The notes under the pieces: model-generated
Seen by the model: only the letters and a program-made list of their open reading frames with translations
Databases searched by the model: none
Told to the model about the DNA's origin: nothing
Source of the DNA: Albula goreensis
Lineage: Eukaryota; Chordata; Actinopteri; Albuliformes; Albulidae
DNA: 64,000 bases
NCBI GenBank assembly: GCA_022829145.1
Contig: CM040744.1
Span: forward strand, 14,394,218 to 14,458,217
Direction of reading: 5' to 3'
In this document: in pieces, positions 34,415-52,410 of the stretch
Numbering within the stretch: the first letter of the stretch is position 1
Layout of the letters: the number at the start of each line of letters is the position of its first letter
Translations under genes and position numbers: made by a program

Positions 34415-37175
34415 AGTCATGTCAAAAATTAACCTTGGTGAGGGCTTACCGTAATGTGTACCTTCAAATATTGCATAATTCTTTTGATGGATGTTTAATT
34501 TTCCTTGCCAAACCAAACAACGAGCCATTTTTGTTTATTTGTAAGGATCCACATTCAGCAATGCACTGAGTGTTGCAATTTATTTATTTTATATTTGCAA
34601 TAGTTTTCCTGCCCAAATAAATTACATAAATGTAGTTACGGCCATGAAATACTTGAAATACGTATTTGTCCTAGGTCTGGTCTGTTCATTGGCTACTACG
34701 TGGCTTCTTTAGCAATTAAACTAGTTTCACAGCTGGTTATGGTGCATACATATAGTTCTTGGTATTCAGCCGACTAACCTACGTGTCAAGTTACGTTTCT
34801 GCCTCGTTGAACATTTGCTAATTAAATGTAACAGCTAAATCTTAAATTTGGTTTAGTTTTAGCTGTCGTATTAGTGAAGAAACATTACCGTGGATACTGC
34901 TTAAATGTGAAAGTTAGCGCCGAAGACTAGGTGTCGTGAGCCCCCAAGCCTGTCTTGCCATACACAGTGGCATTCCCGCCATGTTAGGACAACCTCTTTC
35001 GCTGCTTTGTACTTGTATATGCCTGCTAATAGACAGCTGTTCAAGCGGACCTCTGTTCCGCAATGGGTGGTGAGGCTTTGCTCTAGACCACGCTTCTGAG
35101 GTAACTCGCGTCTTTGGGGCAGGTTAGGAGGCTACACCAGAACATTCTGTCAGCTCAGAACGCAATCTGGGGCACAAGCTATGCCAATTTTTGAACATGA
35201 AGTCTCAAACACCCCTACACAAAACCCCAGCACAAAACATTCCATTATACAGCGTATAATACATTACGTAATAAAAAACTAATCAAACTAAATTAATTTT
35301 AAAAACTTGTTGTTTTTGTTTATTTAAAATGCCATTTGAATATAATTTCTGTAATTTCACACTTGATTGGCTCAGTCTCATTTCAGGTCTGTGTGTGTGT
35401 GGTAGAGGTGTACGTATTTAATATAAAAGTAACCATCTTCATTTATTTTTAATGATATTTATGAACCTGGCTTACTTGAGCATTTAATAAAAGCTGTGAA
35501 ATTGCCTTGTCATTTCCAGACACGATTTAAATCAAGGCTGCTTTATTGACTGACAAGTCAATTTGTTTACGTGTTAAGGGAGAAAATTGCTACAATTCAA
35601 TGACAAGCATCTTATGCCTCCACAGTTGGCTTTAGACTGGTTGTTTTGTAATCTCTCCCTTGGTGCAGTGGCCTGTGTTTTAATGATCAATGCTCATGGA
35701 CATAGCAGTCAAAAGACTGTATGACTATAACTTTTACATTCAAACTGCAAAAAAGGTAATTTTCTAAATATATTATGGAGCAGTATTCAGAATATTTTTA
35801 TCTTGCCCTGTCAAAATCCAGTATCTTCCAACTTCAATGCCTTAATGATTTATTTTGATTTGAACCAGTGGAATTGACTTATTATGTTTGGCTTTGTCCA
35901 AACATGGATTGATGCTTTTGCTGGAAAAGAGGAAAACATTTCTCCTCTTTCTCCTCCTCTCTATGTTACTTTCTTCTACAGTGCACAAGTCCAGGTTAGG
36001 TTTAGTGCTCATTAAACCAGACTATGTGTCATTTTACATTGATGTTGCTTACAAATGGTTTCCAAATGGCAGCCCTAGACTAATTACAATGTTTTTGAAA
36101 TTCATGTTGCACAAATTTTGGATAAGGTCATGGCAGTTTACTTTCAGCTCTGCAGACAGTTGAGAGGACGGTGTTTTTTGGAAGGTGTTCTCTCAAGTGT
36201 TCATCTATCTCTGTCAGTGAACTTTTAAGTGCACTACTCCTCCTCGCTGATGCACATTTTTCCTGGTTTGACATCACCTTGACATCATTCACTACTTCTG
36301 TGATCCACCTACAAGTGGGGTGCCAACTGTTAGAGTTCTTTCAAAATCCATTAGATCTCTCATGTTGCTTTATTCTTCCATTTTTCATATTTTGTCTACC
36401 CTGTCCTTATGAGGGCATAAAAAGAAAGTAAAAAGGGAATGGTTCTTCTACAAGTTGTATTCAGTCAGTTATAACTGTGTTGGTTAGCACATTCTACTTC
36501 ATTTCACTTGGCATATGATGTAACCTTAAGGACGTTACAACAGGACTCACAGACTAGACTTCCTCATCTCTATGTTGCATACTTTTGTTGAATTGACAAC
36601 TCTGAAGCGATTTACTATGTGGCTGGCCAGCTTTTATCATCCTAAAGTTAAAAGATCCACACCATTAACTTCAGGTTTCAAAACGATTGTGGAAAAGTTC
36701 TTTCACAGACTGCAATAAATAAAAACAAATACATAAATCTGACAGCGGAGGCTTTCAGTTACTGTGCACAGCTGTTATTCTTTCATGGTAGAGAAAACAC
36801 CACATTACACAGATCATTAGGTATGTATACAGCAAGTCATTCAGCAAAGCCCAATCACAATTATACAATCATTGGCACAGACAAGCTAACTGCTACTAAA
36901 ATTCAGATAAACATTGAGGAGATTAAATACAGCAAATGCAGCCTTTTCCAACATTGCTTGTCAAAAATGGTTATTTTTGGCTTGACATATCTGGCGGAGC
37001 AATGCCTGCTGATCATCCATAATTAAATTCCAGAAGAAATTAATTTCTCAGGAGAGGGATTCGCTATACATGTAAATTGGCCACCCACAGCTGGAAGGTT
37101 GATGATTAAGTGGCGCAAAATCAATGAGGCCACTTTGGGATAAGAGGATTCCTCAATGAACAGAAAGCAAATAAG
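34415..37175. other. Upstream of gc, no gene seen
   Basis: Mostly AT-rich. A CpG-containing, GC-richer block at about 34915-35170 could be a distal noncoding exon or regulatory region. ORFs at 35888-36163 and 36171-36431 (+) have no family resemblance. Confidence 0.5.
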
Positions 37176-40100
37176 GAATTTACCCATATGAAGGGCTGAT
37201 TGCATGACGCGAAACAGAATGAATTTACCCATATGAAGGGCTGATTGCATGACGAGAAACAGAATGAATTTACCCATATGAAGGGCTGATTGCATGACGA
37301 GAAACAGAATGAATTTACCCATATGAAGGGCTGATTGCATGACGACAAACAGAATGAATTTACCCATATGAAGGGCTGATTGCATGACCATATGAAACAG
37401 AATGAATTTACCCATATGAAGGGCTGATTGCATGACGACAAACAGAATGAATTTACCCATATGAAGGGCTGATTGCATGACGACAAACAGAATGAATTTA
37501 CCCATATGAAGGGCTGATTGCATGACGAGAAACAGAATGAATTTACCCATATGAAGGGCTGATTGCATGACGCGAAACAGAATGAATTTACCCATATGAA
37601 GGGCTGATTGCATGACGAGAAACAGAATGAATTTACCCATATGAAGGGCTGATTGCATGAACTGATTGCATGAGAAACAGAATGAATTTACCCATATGAA
37701 GGGCTGATTGCATGACGAGAAACAGAATGAATTTACCCATATGAAGGGCTGATTGCATGACGAAACAGAATGAATTTACCCATATGAAGGGCTGATTGCA
37801 TGACGCATGACGAGAAACAGAATGAATTTACCCATATGAAGGGCTGATTGCATGACGACAAACAGAATGAATTTACCCATATGAAGGGCTGATTGCATGA
37901 CGAAACAGAATGAATTTACCCATATGAAGGGCTGATTGCATGACGAGAAACAGAATGAATTTACCCATATGAAGGGCTGATTGCAAGGAAACAGAATGAA
38001 TTTACCCATATGAAGGGCTGATTGCATGAGAAACGACAAACAGAATGAATTTACCAATATGAAGGGATGATTGCATGACAAGAAACAGAATGAATTTACC
38101 CATATGAAGGGCTGATTGCATGACGAGAAACAGAATGAATTTACCCATATGAAGGGCTGATTGCATGACGAGAAACAGAATGAATTTACCCATATGAAGG
38201 GCTGATTGCATGACGAGAAACAGAATGAATTTACCCATATGAAGGGCTGATTGCATGACGAGAAACAGAATGAATTTACCCATATGAAGGGCTGATTGCA
38301 TGAAACAGAACAAACAGAATGAATTTACCCATTTATGAAGGGCTGATTGCATGACGAGAAACAGAATGAATTTACCCATATGAAGGGCTGATTGCATGAC
38401 GCGAAACAGAATGAATTTACCCATATGAAGGGCTGATTGCATGACGAAACAGAATGAATTTACCCATATGAAGGGCTGATTGCATGACGACAAACAGAAT
38501 GAATTTACCCATATGAAGGGCTGATTGCATGACGACAAACAGAATGAATTTACCCATATGAAGGGCTGATTGCATGACGAGAAACAGAATGAATTTACCC
38601 ATATGAAGGGCTGATTGCATGACGAGAAACAGAATGAATTTACCCATATGAAGGGCTGATTGCAATTTAGAAACAGAATGAATTTACCCATATGAAGGGC
38701 TGATTGCATATGAAGGGCTGATTGCATGACGAGAAACAGAATGAATTTACCCATATGAAGGGCTGATTGCATGACGAGAAACAGAATGAATTTACCCATA
38801 TGAAGGGCTGATTGCATGACGACAAACAGAATGAATTTACCCATATGAAGGGCTGATTGCATGACGAGAAACAGAATGAATTTACCCATATGAAGGGCTG
38901 ATTGCATGACGAGAAACAGAATGAATTTACCCATATGAAGGGCTGATTGCATGACGAGAAACAGAATGAATTTACCCATATGAAGGGCTGATTGCATGAC
39001 GAGAAACAGAATGAATTTACCCATATGAAGGGCTGATTGCATGACGACAAACAGAATGAATTTACCCATATGAAGGGCTGATTGCATGACGAGAAACAGA
39101 ATGAATTTACCCATATGAAGGGCTGATTGCATGACGACAAACAGAATGAATTTACCAATATGAAGGGATGATTGCATGACAAGAAACAGAATGAATTTAC
39201 CCATATGAAGGGCTGATTGCATGACGAGAAACAGAATGAATTTACCCATATGAAGGGCTGATTGCATGACGAGAAACAGAATGAATTTACCCATATGAAG
39301 GGCTGATTGCATGACGACAAACAGAATGAATTTACCCATATGAAGGGCTGATTGCATGACGAGAAACAGAATGAATTTACCCATATGAAGGGCTGATTGC
39401 ATGACGACAAACAGAATGAAACAGAGGGCTGATTGAATTTACCCATATGAAGGGCTGATTGCATGACGAGAAACAGAATGAATTTACCCATATGAAGGGC
39501 TGATTTGAAACAGAATGAATTTACCCATATGAAGGGCTGATTGCATGACGACAAACAGAATGAATTTACCCATATGAAGGGCTGATTGCATGACGAGAAA
39601 CAGAATGAATTTACCCATATGAAGGGCTGATTGCATGACGAGAAACAGAATGAATTTACCCATATGAAGGGCTGATTGCATGACGCGAAACAGAATGAAT
39701 TTACCCATATGAAGGGCTGATTGCATGACGAGAAACAGAATGAATTTACCCATATGAAGGGCTGATTGCATGACGAGAAACAGAATGAATTTACCCATAT
39801 GAAGGGCTGATTGCATGACGAGAAACAGAATGAATTTACCCATATGAAGGGCTGATTGCATGACGACAAACAGAATGAATTTACCCATATGAAGGGCTGA
39901 TTGCATGACGAGAAACAAAATGAATTTACCCATATGAAGGGCTGATTGCATGACGAGAAACAGAATGAATTTACCCATATGAAGGGCTGATTGCATGACG
40001 AGAAACAGAATGAATTTACCCATATGAAGGGCTGATTGCATGACGAGAAACAGAATGAATTTACCCATATGAAGGGCTGATTGCATGACGACAAACAGAA

Positions 40101-40816
40101 TGAATTTACCCATATGAAGGGCTGATTGCATGACGAGAAACAGAATGAATTTACCCATATGAAGGGCTGATTGCATGACGACAAACAGAATGAATTTACC
40201 CATATGAAGGGCTGATTGCATGACGCGAAACAGAATGAATTTACAAATATGAAGGGCTGATTGCATGATGCGAAACAGAATGAATTTACCCATGTGAAGG
40301 GCTGATTGCATGACGAGAAACAGAATGAATTTACCCATGTGAAGGGCTGATTGCATGACGAGAAACAGAATGAATTTACCCATATGAAGGGCTGATTGCA
40401 TGACGAGAAACAGAATGAATTTACCCATATGAAGGGCTGATTGTATGACGAGAAACAGAATGAATTTACCCATATGAAGGGCTGATTGCATGACGAGAAA
40501 CAGAATGAATTTACCCATACGAAGGGCTGATTGCATGACGACAAACAGAATGAATTTACCCATGAGAAGGGCTGATTGCATGACGACAAACAGAATGAAT
40601 TTACCCATGTGAAGGGCTGATTGCATGATGACAAACAGAATGAATTTACCCATGTGAAGGGCTGATTGCATGAGACAAACAGAATGAATTTACCCATGTG
40701 AAGGGCTGATTGCATGATGACAAACAGAATGAATTTACCCATGTGAAGGGCTGATTGCATGATGACAAACAGAATGAATTTACCCATATGAAGATCTGAT
40801 TGCAAGATGAGAAACA
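37176..40816. repeat. 45-bp tandem array (minisatellite), about 80 copies, 3.6 kb
   Basis: The head-to-tail unit begins GAATTTACCCATATGAAGGG, continues CTGATTGCATGACGAGAAAC and ends AGAAT. The main variable site is the four bases after GCATGA (CGAG, CGAC, CGCG, or CG with a 2-nt deletion). About ten units carry small indels. Units at the right end (about 40230-40816) are diverged (CATGTG, CATACG, CATGAG, TGAC), while the left edge starts abruptly. Because 45 is divisible by 3 and two - strand frames lack stops, ORFs of up to 724 codons arise with 15-residue repeats (SCNQPFIWVNSFCFS or MQSALHMGKFILFLV). Indels switch between the frames without selection, so they are not annotated as genes. Confidence 0.97.
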
Positions 40817-45199
<4,383 letters not shown>

Positions 45200-45221
45200 T
45201 TTGGCTGGAGTGGGTCTTTAA
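45200..45221 (-). repeat. Dispersed repeat fragment, copy B
   Basis: Reverse complement of the 22-nt element at 2216-2237 with a single mismatch. The flanking sequences are not obviously alike. Confidence 0.5.
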
Positions 45222-47940
45222 TTCCTAAAAAAAGGACTGCAGCTTTACCTTTCAATTATACTAAATTATGAAAAGGGAGTTAAAGAGGTGTAACAAGTGG
45301 CTCTCAGACTATACAGCAGAGATAACCGCACACCAGTACAGCCAAGCTTGAAGTAAATTGAACATATTTACTGGAAGAAAATCTCTAATCTATCCTCCGA
45401 AATCGCTGTGCTCTATTAAATTCATGCACCATGCTTTGTAGTGTTAATTCTTCCACCTTGAAATTTTCATGAGCTTTTATATATTTCAAGGTCTCTTTCA
45501 TGTATCTGAAGCACATATGTCACTCTGTACCTGTATTATACTGCCTCTGCTGGCTACCTGGGGCTACTTACAAAAAGTCTTTGTCAGTGTAGCTACACAC
45601 CCCCACAGCCAGTCTTGAATTCTGGCCAAGTAAATCTTGTGGCAGCCTAGTAGGATATCACAGAGTTGTTTATAGAGTTTCTCAAGAAAAGGAATTGGTT
45701 GAAACGAATTATTTGCACTGCTGGTTTGCTTATCTTGCTCAACAGACACAGGTAGGGGGAGGGATATCTGGCACATGAGTACTCTTTGGGAAACCATCTC
45801 CAAATGCATTCAGAACCAAAAGCAATACCATTCTATAAGTGTACAGCTGATCTCTGATACCCAGTGTAGCCACCTGAATGTCACTGACTGTTGGTCAAAA
45901 GTGCATGTAACTCATTCTTGGTGCAAAATGGCTCAGTGGGCATCAGTTAGGATGAAGGTGCTACTAAAGAAAGGTGTCTAATTAGTGGTGTTTTTGTCAC
46001 TCAGTGGAATTTACATTCATAATGCCGGATATCTCTATATTAGAGTGAGACTATGAGCTGCTGACACCATATAACCCCCAGACCTGGCAAGGGGGTCATA
46101 TGGTTACTGTCACATGCTCATTGATAGGCTGCACCATTGGAATTGTGAAAGGCCAGGGGATGAGTTTAGATAGCAACATTACTATGACATGTGGACCACC
46201 ATAATATAAGCAATCTAATATAAGTTAGGCCAAATAAATTGGCAATATTAATCAAATTTGAGCATTGCTGAATGAATTAAGTTTCTGGGGAAAAAAATGT
46301 TAGCTTATTGGTTTACTATCATAGTTAGGGGATGACAATTGGAACTGACAATTCAGTGTCCAGTGCTGCATCTGTCTGCACCCCTGACAGCATGGTCTCT
46401 CCAAGGAGGGCTCCCATGGGCTTATTCATTTCGGATCATTGTTGAGTATCCTGTCCTTCCCGTGTGTCCTTCTCCTGTGCCTGTCATACTGTCCACTCTG
46501 GGCTATGCATGTGTTTTTTTGCTTCCAACTGTAGGTCAAACCATCATGCTTTTAACAATATCAAACTGTATATAATACCCAAGATTGTAATTTCAGGACT
46601 GCATTTTTGCTTCTACTGTTTTACATCTATTTCAGAAATGTATATTCTTTGTGGTTCCTTTTGTAGAGTATTCTGCCTTTTCCTATGTGGGTTATTTGCA
46701 TGTGGTACTGAAGTCAGATTGTCTCTGTAAGACTGTTGGCTCGCTCACTCATGCTAACTGAGATTCACAATCATTTGCATCTGATGGAACAGTAATTAGC
46801 ATTCACAATTAGCTGTATGTTGTAAGCACAGAACTGCATGTGTATGAAGCCACGTTGGTGTTTTCATACACACACATCTGAAGAAGAAGATTAAGGAGAT
46901 TTTAACAAATAATTTGCACATGAGGCCCACTATATGGGGTCCTGTGAAGTTACTGCAGGAGAAATAGATGAACCTAGATGAACCTTGTTAGATTATATTA
47001 GCTGTTTTCCTTATTGGTTTAGCAAGGACTGTCAGGTATTGTGATCTAACTTGCAGACTTTGCAAAGGAAAATGAAACTGTACTTGTATTGTACAAATGT
47101 CTGATTGTGCTTTGTACTTGGTACAATCAGAAAACCCAAGCCACTCCATATCTGGACTAGTGCTGTAGTCCATATGTAAGAAACATACCATATAAGATAA
47201 TGTATGGGATAAGAAACCTGCAGTGTGGGTGCATGTACTTCACAACTAAGTGAAGTTCTGAGATAGCCTCATCTTGTATGTAATGATATTGATGTCAGGG
47301 ATGAAGCGCCTGAGAAACAGATTGCTCTCTGTGTTGACCTTGATAGGGCTCATCTCAGTATGGCAGTGATGTACATGCTCTGACATGGTGTTATCAAGTT
47401 CATTCCATCTCTTTTTGCCCAAGATACCTATCAATTTCATGCTATAGTTGAATAGTTGAATGGTGTGGGCAGACCTGCTTTGTATCCTCCTCCCTGTATA
47501 GAGATCTATATTGACTGGTGTGGTTCTGTGAGGTTTGTCAGCCAGATTGTTTTGCTGATATTTTATTGGCAGGTTATTATTACTCACCCAATTGTTGGAC
47601 AGCACCAAAGTAATCTCATGGTCTCTGTTTAACTAATCGCCCTTGAATCAGTCTATTCCAGAGCTGCTTAGTTTGATTAAATTCAGGCTAATAAATGATT
47701 GCTGGAACAATAGATGATATGCTTGGGAATTTAGATTGTTCTGCTGTAGTGAATGATAAGTAGCAGAACCCATAACAAGAGTTACAGTGCTTTCAAAATC
47801 ATCTCAAAATTCATAAATATTACAGGGTTACCGCTCGAAGCAATGATTAAAGCAATTCAGACATTTCTACTCACCTGAAACAGTTAAATGCTTGAAACAG
47901 GCAGATATTTTCAACATGATCCATGAGATTCCATCAACCA
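45222..47940. other. Intergenic, no gene seen
   Basis: A - strand ORF at 47246-47608 (120 codons) and a + strand ORF at 46339-46575 lack recognisable motifs. A segment at about 45569-45640 is flanked by acceptor-like and donor-like sites on the - strand but has no family match. Confidence 0.45.
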
Positions 47941-47947
47941 AATATAG

Positions 47948-47988
47948 ACACACACGTGTGTGTGTGTGTGTGTGTATGTGTGTGTGTG
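47948..47988. repeat. CA/GT palindromic microsatellite
   Basis: cacacacgtgtgtgtgtgtg continuing as interrupted GT. The CA-to-GT switch makes a small self-complementary centre at ACACACGTGTGT. Confidence 0.85.
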
Positions 47989-50900
47989 GTTGTGCTGGAT
48001 TGAGTTATTTTTCACTTAAGTTGGAATAAGTCATGGCTTTTAAAACTAAACAGAACTGTATCTTTGTACATTTGCTAAGCTATTTATGCCAAATAAAGCT
48101 TTATAACTTTTACTGTGCTGCTTCTATCATTTGTTTCGATAGCCTGAATGTGGGGAAACCTGGTTTTGTCAGAGTTCCCTTTTGCCCTTTTAACTAGCTC
48201 AAGAGGTAGCATGGTCCATCTTGTTACATTCAGATCTGCAGGTGAGTATATTCTGTATTTGTGTATATACTCTCAACTACACCACTGCTTATGAATGATA
48301 TGAAAAATATCCAGTATGTTGCCTGGCTAAATAGGTGCTTTGTTAATATTTAAGGGCTCATCAGATATGTTTCTGTTGTATTTATATTCTCATTTTTTAT
48401 TTATATTTGTACAGTGGCTTTGCTAAAATAATGGCACCACATGCCACATGCACTTAGCAAAAAGCAAAAAAATGCATGTAGTGATGTTTCCCTTGTCTCA
48501 AATCAACAAATTAGTCTTTACTCTGTCTTTCAAAATGGAATGTGCTATGCAGCAAGTTGTTTCAATTCAACCTAAATCACTCCCAAATTCGTACACAATG
48601 CTCTCCCAGAGAGACCATTTATCTGCGATATTGTCTGTGAATTCTCCAGTGCTAGACCTGGCTCCAGGTGTATCTCATAATGTGATTGAAGGGGGTTATC
48701 TAATTCAGTCACTTTATCTTTTAGCTGTCCCTCATATCAAGACCCTGAAAAGTTGATGGTGAATTCTGTGACATCTTATTGGATTTGTTATGAGTTTTAC
48801 ACGTTTCATGGTCCTTGTTACAAAACACAAATGTCTTTTCAGGACAACAGCCAATTTGCTGCTGTTGTTTGATTTACACAATTAAGAAATAATACTTTTT
48901 TCAACAGTTTATGTTTTTTAAGGGCAGTATATATATATGTCAAAGACACAGTAATGCAATTTTATTCAGATGTACCCATCTGGTCATAACCATTCTTATA
49001 TATTTCCGATATTTTAAGGGACTGTTTTGTATTTACTAGAGAGTGAAAAAAGAAAACAGTTCTATGAATGAAAATGTGTTAATTTTATGAAGTGCAGTAT
49101 AGCTGGAGGAGGGTGGAGAAGTCAGGGGTAGCGGTTGAGCTGAAGTTAATGAGTACTAAATGGGGCTTTAATTTAATAGTTCTAACTCATGGTGTAACCC
49201 TCGAAATAGAGCCCATTACTCTGAATGTTTGCTCCTGTGTGTTTCAAAAGTATGTGGTGCCAGAATCACATAATTATGATGGGACAGTTACTTTTCCACA
49301 CCAGTTTAGACTTTGTCCTGACACAGATATCACAAATTACATTTGAGGTTAAATTATGTACAAATTATGAAATATGATTGTTTTATTGTTGTGTGATGAG
49401 TTTAGGGATGTGAAAACAGAGCCCAATTCATTATGAATTACATAAGATTGAATTTCATTGTTTCTCTTGTCTTGCCTAACTGATGTACAGATGTATTAAA
49501 TATGGACCTTTATCGTTGGTGACATAACAACCCCCTATGCAAACATGTCAGACTATCCAAGGTCTCTTTCCAAATATTTATTGTAAATCTTGCTAAAAAA
49601 TGTATTTGTAACTAGTTTATAAATTCATTCTGTCTAAATTATGTTTGGTTTGACATGTCTAAAGGGTTGATATATAGATAGGACTTGCACAGTATTTCAG
49701 TGTACAGCCATACAGAGATGAGCAAAGGTCATGGAGATCTTTCCAACTAGTATATATCACGCTGCTGCAGCAAACACAAGAGATTTTCAAAGAAAGAGTG
49801 ACTGGCTGGAAAATTAGAGGTTTGGAATCGCCTTCCTTAAAAATAACATGAAATCCAGTTGTTGTGTGCTTGTTAGTCCTCTGCAAAATAGCTATATGCA
49901 GCTAGAGCTGTAATTAACGTGAATGTTGAAGATTCACGGGCTCAAACAATTGTAAGCAAACACAAAGCATCCACTGTTCGTGCATATGAATGAGCCAGAG
50001 ATGCCACTGCATTTTCCCAGGAGAGATTCCCATATTATGGGCACATAATGAAGACAGCTGCCTGCTTAGTACAACACATTGGATGAAGCAGACTATAATA
50101 TACATATAGTACATGATCACTGAAATTATGGCTGTGTCAGTTAGCACTGATATCATTTATGGATGGAAAAGTAAAGTACTTGGTGAATTGTGTGAATTAT
50201 ATTAAAACTATATGTGACCCTCCTCCCTGTTAGTATGTTATTTTCCACCAAAAACCTAACATGAGGTAAAAAGGCAAACACAAAATGTGTATATTTGTTT
50301 AATTTAGTAAAGAACGCATTTTGTAGCACTCCATGGCCCTATGTGAAAATGTACTCACCTCCTTGTTACATGACCTCCTTTTTACAAATCTTGTTACATG
50401 ACAATATGGAGGGAACTTTAAGGTTATCCTTAATTTTCCATTTTTGTAAAAACATTCAATACACGATTCATGCCTGTCTGTAGGTGTACTGTTGGCCTTA
50501 TACACATATAACTTCTATTTTGTTCAAATACATATCTGAATTAGAAATGGTGAACTCAATTAAAAACAATAATCTCAACAAAAAATGGCTGGATGTGGAG
50601 AGAACTACTTATAATTTTAAGGTATGAAATTTGTGACAACTTTTATCTGTTGATGTCAGTAAAGTAATGCATACCCTTTTCATTGTTCATTTTTGACCCT
50701 GGAAATGTCCATTAGGAACAGTGCTGTCAGGTCAGCAGTGGAGAATTGAATGACAATCAGACAGATGAACTTCACATTTAGCTCATGAAATTTTGGCATC
50801 CCACATGTTCAAAACTCTTTCTTTTTAAAAGGGGTGGACAGAATACACACACAAAGACCCACATTTATGGTCAGTTACTCAGTGGAATCCTGGGATCTTT

Positions 50901-52073
50901 TTCGGTTTTTATGTTTCATCTTTTGAAGGTGTGTCAGGGCTTTATTGTATTTTGGACTTTATTACTTTTATTTACTATGGACATCTCTACTAAATATCTC
51001 AGAATGTCATGCATGTGTCATTTTCATGTAATGAATAGTTATCTACCTATGTGTTCATAAAGTAGCCCATGCTCCCAAATATCAAAGCTTTGGTTCTATG
51101 CCTTTCATCCATGTTAAATAATTCTCTTTTCGTCTGTTAATCAGATTGAATGTTTCAGCTGAGGGTACATTTCACATTTACTAATATACAACTTGTGCAA
51201 CTGGATACAAACTAATAAACACTTTGATGAATTCAAATGGCTTAATATGATCAGCAAAAATTCAAGATAAATTGAAATGTAAGAGCTCTACTACTATTCA
51301 AAGTTCCCAGAAATCCACCAGGAACCTGCCTTAGGGGTAAGACAGCGAACATGGCGGAGGATACATCTGAGAGATTGATCCATTTTTAGATATCCTTTGA
51401 AATGCATTCAGGCCACTGAGTCCTGACGGTAAGGGCATATTATTATTTAGTCTCACCCTGCAGTTTCCTCAATCAGCCAGGTCATGCCAGGCATACATTA
51501 TTCAGGCTTAAGTTAAACTCCATGACTGATATCTCGCCCTAATGTATGACAGACTCAGACTGTACTGAGCTCAGTGGATTAACACTGTCAGCTAAATCTG
51601 CCTTTAAGCGCTCCCTTCTCTCACCTCTATAAAAAATACATTCCCTCCTTCTAACTCCTTGCTTTTTTCAGCAATTTAATTATACAGTGCTGTATGATGT
51701 CATAACACTGTAACATATATGGTGTTCCTGAATGTCTTCTGCATTAAAACCTCACCCATTGCTAGTACCATACTGCCAGCTAAAAGTGAATATTTGATTG
51801 CACCCTGCTGCTTGCTTTATATTCTAGGATATATATTGCAAGTGATCATTACTGAATCCAGATTTTTTTCCTTAACAGTGCTGTCTACTACAGTCTTAAT
51901 TATATGTTATTGGGCAGCTTAACAATGATCTGAAGTAGTGCTGTCTTGGAGTAAATATAATGCAGACAAGCTCAGTCTGAAAGATGTGGGAATCCTGCCG
52001 AGAGAGAGAAAACCCACTTTCAAATGACACATCTGTTACTCAGTTTCACAGAGACAAATGGAGGCTTGCTATT
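47989..52073. other. Intergenic, no gene seen
   Basis: AT-rich. The phrase tacagtggctttgct near 48412 resembles Tc1-type terminal repeats, but no partner end was found. Confidence 0.45.
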
Positions 52074-52410
52074 TTAGACTGGCCATGCAGCGGATTTGTC
52101 CTCAGCATGGGAGGGGATCAACAGCCCCGCAGCATCTGGCAAGCCTGGACACTCGCCTGTGCCAATCCAGAAAAACTGTGAATCACATGATGATTGCTGA
52201 GCCCTGGTCGCAGCCATAGCATGCCCCATTCCATGCATGCACCTGTTAGGGGACGTTATTCTGGAAAAGGTTCCGCTTGGGCTAGTCCTGGGCCCACTGC
52301 CAGGGCTTGGAGCATACTGCCCCATAGGGCTAAAGGTGGTTCCGAAGGCCAAAAGGCCATGAATGCCAGCTTCTGCCATGGCCCCGAGGCAAACAAATAG
52401 TAGCATCTTG
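52074..52410. other. GC-rich island of unknown origin
   Basis: About 330 nt with clearly higher G+C than the surrounding sequence. It carries an uninterrupted 110-codon ORF on the - strand rich in Gly, Ala, Ser and Pro, and shorter ORFs on the + strand. No start context, splice pair or protein family supports a gene. An old coding fragment, a regulatory island or an inserted sequence are all possible. Confidence 0.3.

Noticed and set aside
37176-40816. CRISPR-like array
   Set aside because: The whole 45-nt unit repeats with only 2-4 variable bases. There are no unique spacers, no cas genes, and the context is a vertebrate genome.
47246-47608. 120-codon - strand ORF
   Set aside because: No recognisable domain, no codon or composition signature, and no splice or promoter context. 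A chance ORF in AT-rich DNA is likely.
48410-48430. Tc1-like terminal repeat 'tacagtggctttgct'
   Set aside because: No matching inverted end or transposase remnant was found nearby.
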